From positions 1-6,928 of the forward strand of contig JAPUJX010000228.1 in assembly GCA_027295975.1 (NCBI GenBank): a DNA stretch of 6,928 nucleotides. Reading direction: 5' to 3'. The notes under the pieces were generated by a model. It was not told the DNA's origin. It did not search any database and saw only the letters and a list, made by a program, of their open reading frames with translations. Numbering within the stretch: the stretch's first letter is position 1; the number at the start of each line of letters is the position of its first letter. Positions 1-5,903 of this stretch are shown piece by piece. Both the position numbers and the translations under genes were made by a program. The stretch comes from Gammaproteobacteria bacterium (GTDB lineage Bacteria > Pseudomonadota > Gammaproteobacteria > Pseudomonadales > Azotimanducaceae).

Positions 1-944
1 ATCATTTTCACGCCTCCGAACTTCAGACGATTGCGGTACCTTCCGTAAGTCAGAGCATCCACGATTTTATCATTCACGCCGCGGACAATCGGATAGACGA
101 CCACATCCAGCGTGAGGGCTCCTTCTGCGTCCATGCGTTCGAGCAGCTCGATTGCGGGAGGTGATATGGCGCCGTCCTGCACCGTAGTGATTCCGTAACC
201 GGCATAAAGCGCAAGGGCCCGGTTCAGGTCTTCGACCGGATTCAGGCTCGGCTGCTGGAGCAGCGCGCGAATGGGATAGGTCGCGGATTCTTCCAGAACC
301 CCGTTGGGCCGGCGACTGCCGGTATAACGGCGGATGTGGCCGCCCGGCGGATCGACGGTCTCCGAAGCGATACCCGCCTCATCCAACGCTCTCGAATTGA
401 CCGCCATGAGGTGACCGGAAACATGAATCAGCGCGATCGGATGAACGGATGAAACTTCGTCCAGGTCGTCGCGGGTAGGGTGGCGTTGTTCGGTGATGAG
501 GGAATCATCGTAACCGTTGCCGATTACCCAGGCCCCCGGCGGCACCGCGTTCACCGCTATGTAACGCGTAAGGGTGGTCTGCAACGAATTGATGCCGGTC
601 ACGGACCCCACCGGGGGCGAGGCAAGATTTGCCCAGTTCAGAGTCGCAGCCAGGTAGGTGAGGTGGCCATGGGCATCGATGAATCCAGGCATCAGCGCGC
701 GTTTGCCCAACCGATGAACTTCAGTGCCGGGTCCAATCCATTGGTCCGCGTCTTCTTCGCGACCGAGCCAGACAATCTCGTCATCGATGACGGCAAGAGC
801 TGTGGGGGCGGCATCATCCCGGTTCTTCTGCATCGTGATGATGTGTTCGCCGACAAAAACATGGTGGGCGTACGTCGTTACCTGGGATTGTCCACAGGCA
901 ACGGCGACCAGCAATATTGAACTAACGAGGGCGGTCTGCTTCAT
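1..944 (-). CDS. YtcJ-like amidohydrolase, probable lipoprotein (3' end outside window)
   Basis: This is the first 314 codons, without a stop, of a metal-dependent amidohydrolase of the YtcJ / amidohydrolase-3 type; these enzymes hydrolyse amide or related C-N bonds. Residues 1-17 are a short hydrophobic leader ending in AVAC-G, so Cys17 is a plausible lipidation site and the enzyme probably works in the periplasm, anchored to a membrane. The metal motif PGFIDAHGH lies at 86-94 (H92, H94). Family landmarks follow: WVIGNGYDD at 139-147, HPTRDDLDEV at 155-164, SGHLMAVNS at 176-184, PPGGHI at 199-204, GVLEESA at 215-221 and GITTVQDG at 251-258. The visible part stops at GGVKM, about where the family has its metal-bridging lysine. 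The ATG has AAGGAG 10 nt upstream, lying inside the last codons of the symporter gene. The two genes overlap by 23 bp, so translation is probably coupled. The substrate cannot be read from sequence; N-acyl amino acids or small amides are guesses. The family call is firm, the lipoprotein call moderate. Confidence 0.88.
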   Translation of the reverse strand, partial: MKQTALVSSILLVAVACGQSQVTTYAHHVFVGEHIITMQKNRDDAAPTALAVIDDEIVWLGREEDADQWIGPGTEVHRLGKRALMPGFIDAHGHLTYLAATLNWANLASPPVGSVTGINSLQTTLTRYIAVNAVPPGAWVIGNGYDDSLITEQRHPTRDDLDEVSSVHPIALIHVSGHLMAVNSRALDEAGIASETVDPPGGHIRRYTGSRRPNGVLEESATYPIRALLQQPSLNPVEDLNRALALYAGYGITTVQDGAISPPAIELLERMDAEGALTLDVVVYPIVRGVNDKIVDALTYGRYRNRLKFGGVKM

Positions 945-2352
945 ATTTTTCGAGCTCCTTCTTGATCACTGGCGCGAGCAGATACAGACCCAGCAAATTC
1001 GGAATGGCGACGACGAAAACAAGCGCGTCCGACAAATCGACCAGCGCACCGAGTTGAATACTGCTGCCCAGCACCACAAACGCGAGAAAAAAGAACTTGA
1101 AGCTCAGATCCGCCCAACGGCTACGACCCACCAGATAGGTAAACGCCTTGAGCCCGTAATACGACCACGCGATCATCGTTGAGAAAGCAAAAAGTATTGC
1201 CGCAACGGACAACGGGATCGGACTCCACGCCAACGTGCTCGCGAAAGCTTCGATGGTCATCTCGATGCCGCTGATGCCCTGATTGGCAAGCGCCGGATCA
1301 TACACGGTGGTGATGATGACGAGGGCGGTGATGGTGCAGATGACCACCGTATCGATGAAAGGTTCGAGCAATGCGACGTAACCTTCGCTGACCGGTCTCG
1401 GGGTCCTGGCAGTGGAGTGTGCGATTGCCGCGGAGCCAAGTCCGGCTTCATTGGAGAACACCGCCCGCCGAAATCCCAGAATCATCACACCGATCATCCC
1501 ACCGGCGACGCCTTCCGGCGAAAAGGCACCCTGCCAGATGGCTACGAGTGCACCCGGAATCGACTGGTAGTTGAGCCCGAGCACGAGCAGTGCGGTGGCC
1601 ACGTATAGAAGTGCCATGCCCGGTACCAGCTTAGCCGTGGTGGTCGCGATGGAGCGGATACCGCCGACAATCACCAACCCCACGGCCGCCGCCAGAATCA
1701 AACCAAAAAGCCAGATCTTGTCGGCAAAAAAACTCTCATCGCCGCCCGTGACATCGACAAAAATCGCCGCTGCCTGGTTGGACTGGAACATGTTGCCGAT
1801 TCCGAGGCAGCCAATCACCATGCTTGCCGCGTAAAAAAGTCCAAGGGCCCTGCCGATCTTCGGCAGATTGCGCTCAGCCAGACCCCGTTCGAGGTAATAC
1901 ATCGGTCCACCGGACACCGAACCGTCGGCGTGGTTGTGCCGATACTTCACACCGAGGGTGCACTCTGCGAATTTGGTCGACATGCCGAGAAAACCAGCGA
2001 TGATCAGCCACAGGGTCGCACCCGGACCGCCGAGTGAAATTGCCACGGCAACCCCGGCAATGTTGCCAATCCCAACGGTGCCGGACACCGCTGTCGTGAG
2101 CGCCTGAAACTGAGAAATCTCCCCCGGGTCATCGTCTTTGGCGTAACGCCCGCTGATCAAGCCGATGGCATGTTTGAAGCCGCGAAGGTTGATGAAACGA
2201 AAGTAGAGCGTGAAAAACACTCCCCCCGCAATCAGCCAGACGACAATGAGCGGTATCTCAACACCCGCCAGGGGTACCGCATAAAAAACGAAACTCTTGA
2301 TCACGTCGGCGATCGGTCGCATGAACTGGTCGATGGCCTGGTCGATTTCCAC
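922..2352 (-). CDS. Sodium:alanine/glycine symporter, AGCS family
   Basis: This 476-residue inner-membrane protein imports alanine or glycine with sodium ions (AGCS family, LeuT-like fold). The family hallmark SGTVGIGNIAGVA is at 90-102, preceded by FQALTTAV. A second signature, FRRAVFSNEAGLGSAAIAH, is at 294-312. Further landmarks are KFAECTLGVKYR at 127-138 and SGGPMYYLERGLAER at 147-161. Hydrophobic stretches recur along the whole length, consistent with about 10-11 membrane segments, and the protein ends in a charged tail, KKELEKYEADRPR. The length is normal for the family. The start is a GTG; an in-frame TAA lies 25-27 nt upstream, so the only likely alternative is the ATG at residue 11. 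The ribosome site is weak (AAGAG, 10 nt upstream). The stop codon lies inside the next gene, an exported amidohydrolase, suggesting that this carrier takes up an amino acid released by that enzyme. That functional link is inference; the family is certain. No strong promoter is evident in the gap upstream. Confidence 0.95.
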   Translation of the reverse strand: MEIDQAIDQFMRPIADVIKSFVFYAVPLAGVEIPLIVVWLIAGGVFFTLYFRFINLRGFKHAIGLISGRYAKDDDPGEISQFQALTTAVSGTVGIGNIAGVAVAISLGGPGATLWLIIAGFLGMSTKFAECTLGVKYRHNHADGSVSGGPMYYLERGLAERNLPKIGRALGLFYAASMVIGCLGIGNMFQSNQAAAIFVDVTGGDESFFADKIWLFGLILAAAVGLVIVGGIRSIATTTAKLVPGMALLYVATALLVLGLNYQSIPGALVAIWQGAFSPEGVAGGMIGVMILGFRRAVFSNEAGLGSAAIAHSTARTPRPVSEGYVALLEPFIDTVVICTITALVIITTVYDPALANQGISGIEMTIEAFASTLAWSPIPLSVAAILFAFSTMIAWSYYGLKAFTYLVGRSRWADLSFKFFFLAFVVLGSSIQLGALVDLSDALVFVVAIPNLLGLYLLAPVIKKELEKYEADRPR

Positions 2353-2456
2353 GAATATTGCGCTCTTGGAGAATTGTTATTATTGAAGACGGAATCGATG
2401 TTAAACCATCTAGAACAGGCAGGAACCAGGTACTCGCTGAATTAACCCGTATAAGA

Positions 2457-2495
2457 AGTGGCCGTGGGCCGCGCGGATAATTCGGTCCAGCCACT
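2457..2495 (-). terminator. Imperfect hairpin after rubredoxin, possible Rho-independent terminator
   Basis: Arms AGTGGC (2457-2462) and GCCACT (2490-2495) pair perfectly. Inside them TGGGCCG (2465-2471) pairs with CGGTCCA (2483-2489). There is a 2-nt bulge (2463-2464) and an 11-nt loop. In minus-strand RNA the inner stem has one C-A mismatch, whereas plus-strand RNA would have a G-U pair. Read on the minus strand it begins 9 nt after the rubredoxin stop and is followed by TTCTTATAC, a weak U-tract. It fits a leaky terminator or an mRNA-stabilising hairpin that separates alkB-rubredoxin from the symporter gene. Confidence 0.45.
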
Positions 2496-2504
2496 CATCG
2501 AAGA

Positions 2505-2696
2505 TCAAGCCGGCTTGGCTGAAACGAAGTCTTCCTTATAACGCACCGAACAAGCGGGGCAGACGAAATCGTCGGGTAACTCCGCAAACGGCATGCCGGG
2601 AGGGTAACCTTCGTGATCGTCTCCGAGGGATTCATCGTAAACGTAACCGCAGCCGGGACAATGGTACTCAGCCACTTGCCCGGCCATATTCCGCAT
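2505..2696 (-). CDS. Rubredoxin of the alkane hydroxylase electron chain
   Basis: This small cytoplasmic iron-sulfur protein passes electrons from rubredoxin reductase to AlkB. The two iron-binding knuckles are CPGCG and CPACS. Between them are the usual YDESLGD and GYPPGMPF segments and LPDDFVCP, and the C-terminal CPACSVRYKEDF resembles AlkG-type rubredoxins. Ser replaces the common Gly after the last cysteine, as Ala does in many alkane-linked members. All four cysteines are present. The open frame reaches an ATG at 2714, with other ATGs at 2696 and 2687, all inside the 3' end of alkB. I prefer 2696 because AGAG lies 5 nt upstream of it, the 2714 start has no visible ribosome site, and rubredoxins usually start only a few residues before the first knuckle; 2687 (MAGQVAEYHC) is equally reasonable. 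The gene overlaps alkB by about 20-47 bp depending on the start, so the two are co-transcribed and likely co-translated. The reductase partner is not in the window. Confidence 0.92.
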   Translation of the reverse strand: MRNMAGQVAEYHCPGCGYVYDESLGDDHEGYPPGMPFAELPDDFVCPACSVRYKEDFVSAKPA

Positions 2697-3849
2697 ACAG
2701 TCTCTGCCGCTCATGGGGGTCTACGTTGATGCTTTTCAAGTCCCCATCGATGTGGGGCAACGCCAGCAATCTGGGGTCCATCATTTTGTACCAGAGCCAT
2801 GGAATGTAGGCGACGATGTACATGCCGTAGTAACCGCTGGGCAGGCTTGGCAACCCATCAAAGTGACGCAGGCTCTGGTAACGTCTGGTTGGATTTGCAT
2901 GGTGATCGGAATGCCGCTGTAAATGAAACAACAACAGGTTCGAGTACTTGTGATTGGCATTCCAACTGTGATACGGCTGACAACGTTCGTACCTGCCATC
3001 CTCCTGGGTGTTTCTCAGCAACCCGTAGTGCTCGATATAATTGGCGCTGGTGAGTACCCACCAGGCAAAAAAATTGTGGATGACAAGGAAGGGAATCATG
3101 ATCCAGCCGAACGTGGCGACTAATCCAATCTGCATGACGGCCGTTAGCAGATAGCTCTGTAATATCTCGTTGTTGAAACTCCACACCGGTACTTTTTTCC
3201 GGCAAAGGCGCTCATGTTCGATCATCCAGGCCCGGTGGAAAGCGCCCGGAATCTCTCGTCGCGCAAATTTGTAAATACTTTCGCCCATGCGGGAACTGGC
3301 TGGATCTTCAGGCGTTGCGACATCGCGATGATGCCCACGATTGTGTTCGATCCAGAAATGCCCGTAGGCGGGCACCGCAAGTACGATTTTTGCCAAGGTG
3401 GTTTCCAGTCTGGTTCTTTTGTGGCCAAGCTCATGGCCGGTATTGATCGCAAATCCATCGGCGAAGCCAACGGCAACCGTCAGCGAGAGGAAACCCCACC
3501 AGGGCAGATCCTGGGTACCTACCCAGATAGCGCAGCCAAAAAAGACGACAAAATGCAGGGGAACCGTTAAATAAGTCAGAATTCTGTAATAGGTATCTTT
3601 CTCGAGTTGAGGCACGAGCACTTCGGGTGGATTGTTTTCATCCTCTCCGAACAGCCAGTCCAACAACGGGCCCATGAGAAACATGAGGCCTAAAGGCGCC
3701 AACAGCCAGAGTGCACTTCCCGTCGCTACCTGACCGGCAATACCAACGAAGGGGATGAGCGGGTTCACCAGCGAGAGCAACCAGAACCAGCGTTTGTTGT
3801 CCCTGTAGGTCACCGGGCCGTTATCCGGGGTTTCAATTGCTAAATACAC
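2668..3849 (-). CDS. alkB: Alkane 1-monooxygenase (membrane diiron hydroxylase)
   Basis: AlkB inserts oxygen at the terminal carbon of n-alkanes to give 1-alkanols, using electrons from rubredoxin, at the inner membrane. All histidine boxes are present. Numbered from the longest open frame (GTG at 3957, 429 residues) they are HELGHKR at 175-181, EHNRGHH at 204-210 followed by DVATPEDPASSRMGESIYKF, and LQRHSDHH at 346-353 followed by ANPTRRYQSLR. The family motif NYIEHYGLL is at 306-314. Several hydrophobic membrane segments precede and separate the boxes. The protein matches the remembered Pseudomonas GPo1 AlkB nearly throughout. I place the start at the GTG at 3849 (393 residues, MYLAIETPDNG). 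This leaves about 24 residues before the conserved region, as in GPo1 AlkB (401 residues). It has GAGG 4 nt upstream and removes 36 unconserved residues. The longer GTG start at 3957 cannot be excluded. The rubredoxin gene starts inside the 3' end. A TAGAAT element sits just upstream of the preferred start. Confidence 0.96.
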   Translation of the reverse strand: MYLAIETPDNGPVTYRDNKRWFWLLSLVNPLIPFVGIAGQVATGSALWLLAPLGLMFLMGPLLDWLFGEDENNPPEVLVPQLEKDTYYRILTYLTVPLHFVVFFGCAIWVGTQDLPWWGFLSLTVAVGFADGFAINTGHELGHKRTRLETTLAKIVLAVPAYGHFWIEHNRGHHRDVATPEDPASSRMGESIYKFARREIPGAFHRAWMIEHERLCRKKVPVWSFNNEILQSYLLTAVMQIGLVATFGWIMIPFLVIHNFFAWWVLTSANYIEHYGLLRNTQEDGRYERCQPYHSWNANHKYSNLLLFHLQRHSDHHANPTRRYQSLRHFDGLPSLPSGYYGMYIVAYIPWLWYKMMDPRLLALPHIDGDLKSINVDPHERQRLYAEYGRASG

Positions 3850-3880
3850 GTTGCCTCGCGAAGTCTGGAAGCTTGGAAGG

Positions 3881-3886
3881 ATTCTA
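3881..3886 (-). promoter_or_regulatory. Possible -10 element for alkB
   Basis: On the minus strand this reads TAGAAT, 5 of 6 matches to the sigma70 -10 consensus. Transcription would begin near 3874, giving a leader of about 25 nt before the GTG at 3849. No convincing -35 hexamer is present at 16-18 nt upstream, which would fit an activator-dependent promoter. It is only meaningful if the short alkB start is correct, because it falls inside the longer reading frame. Confidence 0.22.
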
Positions 3887-3985
3887 AGCCACCACCCGGC
3901 TAATAGGTATGAGCCTTTCCGAATCGTGAGCGCAAGAATCCCGGCAACCTGACGCACATCCGGACAAGCACCCGATACGTGGATC

Positions 3986-4001
3986 AGTCTGGAGCGAGAC
4001 T
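3986..4001. repeat. Small inverted repeat in the alkB upstream region
   Basis: AGTCT and AGACT are separated by 6 nt (GGAGCG). The arms are only 5 bp and could arise by chance. The repeat lies between alkB and the divergent plus-strand promoter, where a regulator could bind. Confidence 0.15.
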
Positions 4002-4030
4002 ACCGGAGTTCATGACGGCGTTTGGAGGCA

Positions 4031-4047
4031 GTCACACTTTGGGTGAC
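4031..4047. promoter_or_regulatory. Inverted repeat overlapping a -35 element, possible operator
   Basis: GTCAC and GTGAC are separated by 7 nt. The right arm covers the proposed -35 element (4043-4048) of the plus-strand promoter, and the overlapping GGGTGACCC at 4041-4049 is itself nearly symmetric. A repressor could bind here, but the arms are short and no regulator gene is in view. Confidence 0.2.
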
Positions 4048-4071
4048 CCCAATCGGTCGTAACACTACAAT
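4043..4071 (+). promoter_or_regulatory. Sigma70-like promoter for the reductase-phosphoesterase pair
   Basis: A -35 hexamer GTGACC (4 of 6) and a -10 hexamer TACAAT (5 of 6) are separated by exactly 17 bp. Predicted transcription start is near 4078, about 27 nt before the GTG start at 4105. It is the best promoter match I found in the window. Confidence 0.5.
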
Positions 4072-4104
4072 GTCAGCCATGCTCGCAACCACCTACGGCG
4101 TACC

Positions 4105-4543
4105 GTGCGGACCGCAATAATCTCGGTATTGAGCACCATCGCACTCCTGGCTGCGGGTGTTGCAGGTTATGGGTTCTGGATGGTGAAAGTTGCCAACCCC
4201 CCGGGTCATGCAAACACTCCGGGAGAACCCAGGTGGGGAAAGGGCGGAGCGCGTGGTGTTGATCACGTTCCCCGATGGAACACACCTTCCCGTCAACTAC
4301 CTGCGCGAAACCGATAAAGTGTACGTAACATCGGATTTCGGTTGGTGGAAACGTTTCGATCCAGGTGCCAATGTGACTCTACTGATCAAAGGAGAAACGC
4401 TAAACGGGTATGCGCATGCGATTACGAATGATCCGGCTTACACAAAAGACGTGTTCGCGCGACTGCGCCCGACTGTGCCTGACTGGCTCCCAGATCGGCT
4501 CCAGGGAGTGCTGGTTGTCATCGAACTGAGCGACGAAACCTGA
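4105..4543 (+). pseudogene. Frameshifted membrane-anchored split-barrel reductase-like gene
   Basis: Two overlapping frames together make one coherent protein. From the GTG at 4105 the first frame encodes a hydrophobic anchor (MRTAIISVLSTIALLAAGV, then GYGFWMVKVANP, residues 1-32) and then degenerates. The second frame, open from TTG 4190 to the TGA at 4541-4543, carries NPGGERAERVVLITFPDG, LPVNYLRE, VYVTSDFGWW, VTLLIKGETLNGYA, DVFARLRPTVP and GVLVVIEL. Deleting one C from the six-C run at 4197-4202 joins them as ...VKVANPRVMQTLREN... and gives 145 residues. The pattern resembles small deazaflavin (F420)-dependent nitroreductase/quinone-reductase-like proteins of the split beta-barrel fold. 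The family call is from memory and moderately sure. Most gammaproteobacteria are not known for F420, so the cofactor is open (FMN or another). No clear ribosome site precedes the GTG. The metallophosphoesterase gene starts 23 bp after the stop, so the two probably share the promoter at 4043-4071. The break could be a true mutation, a phase-variable tract or an assembly error. If intact, the protein would sit at the inner membrane by its N-terminal anchor. Confidence 0.7.
4197..4202 (+). other. Six-C homopolymer at the apparent frameshift
   Basis: The C6 tract lies exactly where the reading frame must change by one base to join the N-terminal anchor to the reductase-like domain. A C5 tract would restore a continuous 145-codon frame. 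Homopolymers of this kind are prone to slippage during replication and to sequencing error. Confidence 0.7.
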
Positions 4544-4566
4544 CCGGCTGGAAAGCGGGGAATCTC

Positions 4567-5877
4567 ATGCAAACCTCACTGTCGACCGCCGCGACAATTC
4601 TCGAATTCATCTTCTGTCGTATTAGTAGACACTGGATGGTCGGATCAATTTTCAAGACAGCCTGCGCGATGATTCTCGGGACGTTCCTGGCGGGTTGCGC
4701 ACTCAACACACGGTTCCCCGATTCTCCGTCAGCGGTTCCTCCAACAACCGAATCCGAGATTGCCCACCGGATCATTCTGCTTGGTGATGCAGGCTCGGCC
4801 GATTCCGGGGACCTCGTGTTGGCCGCCTTGCGCTCGCTCCTGACGGAATTTCCAACGGTTGATAAAACAGTCGTGATTCTTGGTGACAACATATATCCGA
4901 GCGGCCTTCCCGAGAGTCAAACACCGGATTACGCCCTTTTGAAAAGCCACCTGGATCGGCAGATCAATGCCAGTGTTTCGTCCGGCGCCACCGTTCGCGT
5001 TGTTCCGGGAAACCATGACTGGAATTCCGGTGCAGAGATCGGCGTTCAGCGACAGGCAAATTACCTGGGAATGGGACCCTGGAATACGCCGGCAAAACCT
5101 ACCAGGGTCGTGATGATGCCGGAAGGGCGCTGTGCGGGCCCCGTTTTCGAAGACCTGAGTTACGCAAGCGATCCGTCTCGAGTATCCGCCCGCCTGATAC
5201 TGCTCGACTCCGAGTGGATAATTCGCGGTTCGGGCGCACCCTGCTTAAACGACGATGCCAGCGCGGGAGAGGACCGGACCCGGACCGTTCGGGAAGCGTT
5301 ACGTAATATGGTAACGGGCACACCTGCAGACTTCGTGATCCTCGCCTCTCATCATCCACTGCGAACACACGGTCCTCACGGTGGGTTCTTCTCCTGGAAG
5401 CAGCACCTTTTCCCCCTGACGATCATTCCTGAATGGCACGATTCACTTTGGTCATTGTTACTCCCGCTTCCCGTGGTCCCAACTCTTCTATATATCCTTC
5501 CCCGCCGCCTCGGAATCTCAAAACAGGATCTGGCAAACAAACATTACCGGGACTACGTCGACGAGGTCACAGCGGGTATTTCAGCACCAGGATCAACGAG
5601 AGTATTAATAACTGCCGGTCATGAACATTCGATACAGCTGATCGAAGACGGCAACCTGCTGCAGATCGTGAGTGGCGTCGGATCATACGATCACCACACG
5701 ATTGTGGGAAAGGGGGATGACACCCGGATGGCCACCCCAAACTCGGGTTTCGTCATCCTGGATGTGCGCAAAGCGCCCCACGATGACATCGTGCTCGAAG
5801 TTGTCGAGGTCACGGAAGACCCGGCCGCGGTAGGCACCCCACGCTGGCAGCGGGAATATCGCACGATACTCAGGTAG
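4567..5877 (+). CDS. Metallophosphoesterase lipoprotein, calcineurin/purple acid phosphatase-like
   Basis: This 436-residue calcineurin-like phosphoesterase should use a two-metal centre to cleave phosphate esters. Metal-ligand motifs appear in order: GDAG (73-76), GDNIYPSG (106-113), GNHDW (148-152), SHHPL (261-265) and GHEH (351-354). A lipobox LAGC ends at Cys44, so the mature enzyme is probably a lipoprotein outside the inner membrane. The ATG at 4567 is supported by GCGGGGAA 6 nt upstream. It would give an unusually long pre-lipobox stretch; ATG codons at residues 24 (4636) and 35 would give a more normal signal peptide but have no clear ribosome site. Between SHHPL and GHEH there is a hydrophobic, proline-rich insert (about 281-313, including SLLLPLPVVPTLLYILP). 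I recall similar HLFPL...PLP segments in relatives, so it is probably a family feature, perhaps a membrane-contacting loop. The substrate is unknown. The gene lies 23 bp after the frameshifted reductase-like gene and converges on the PEP-CTERM gene. Confidence 0.88.
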   Translation: MQTSLSTAATILEFIFCRISRHWMVGSIFKTACAMILGTFLAGCALNTRFPDSPSAVPPTTESEIAHRIILLGDAGSADSGDLVLAALRSLLTEFPTVDKTVVILGDNIYPSGLPESQTPDYALLKSHLDRQINASVSSGATVRVVPGNHDWNSGAEIGVQRQANYLGMGPWNTPAKPTRVVMMPEGRCAGPVFEDLSYASDPSRVSARLILLDSEWIIRGSGAPCLNDDASAGEDRTRTVREALRNMVTGTPADFVILASHHPLRTHGPHGGFFSWKQHLFPLTIIPEWHDSLWSLLLPLPVVPTLLYILPRRLGISKQDLANKHYRDYVDEVTAGISAPGSTRVLITAGHEHSIQLIEDGNLLQIVSGVGSYDHHTIVGKGDDTRMATPNSGFVILDVRKAPHDDIVLEVVEVTEDPAAVGTPRWQREYRTILR

Positions 5878-5902
5878 CTGTTACCTGTCTGCGTATACAG
5901 AC
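5871..5902. terminator. Two adjacent hairpins between convergent genes, possible terminator
   Basis: CAGGTA / TACCTG (5871-5876 and 5882-5887, 5-nt loop) is followed at once by GTCTG / CAGAC (5887-5891 and 5898-5902, 6-nt loop). The first hairpin includes the phosphoesterase stop codon. For plus-strand transcripts a run of six T follows at 5913-5918, about 10 nt beyond the second stem, farther than in a canonical terminator. There is no T-run on the minus-strand side. Stems are short, so termination strength is doubtful. Confidence 0.35.
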
Positions 5903-5903
5903 C

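Noticed and set aside
480..920. 146-residue plus-strand open frame
   Set aside because: It lies antisense within the amidohydrolase, whose minus-strand frame has strong family motifs. It has no ribosome site and no recognisable protein features.
724..1182. 152-residue plus-strand open frame
   Set aside because: It spans the amidohydrolase/symporter junction in antisense and resembles no protein I know.
2858..3570. Several 66-118 residue frames overlapping alkB on both strands
   Set aside because: The alkB frame contains every histidine box, so these are shadows in a GC-rich coding region.
4070..4120. Short ORF (about 16 codons, ATG at 4070 or 4079) upstream of the reductase-like gene
   Set aside because: The first ATG overlaps the predicted -10 element and no ribosome site is visible. 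A leader peptide is not supported.
4203..4317. Continuation of the 4105 frame beyond the C run
   Set aside because: After 4202 this frame loses family resemblance, while the neighbouring frame has clear conserved segments. It is out-of-frame reading.
5099..5368. 89-residue minus-strand frame within the phosphoesterase
   Set aside because: It is antisense to the metal-motif-bearing gene, with no supporting signals.
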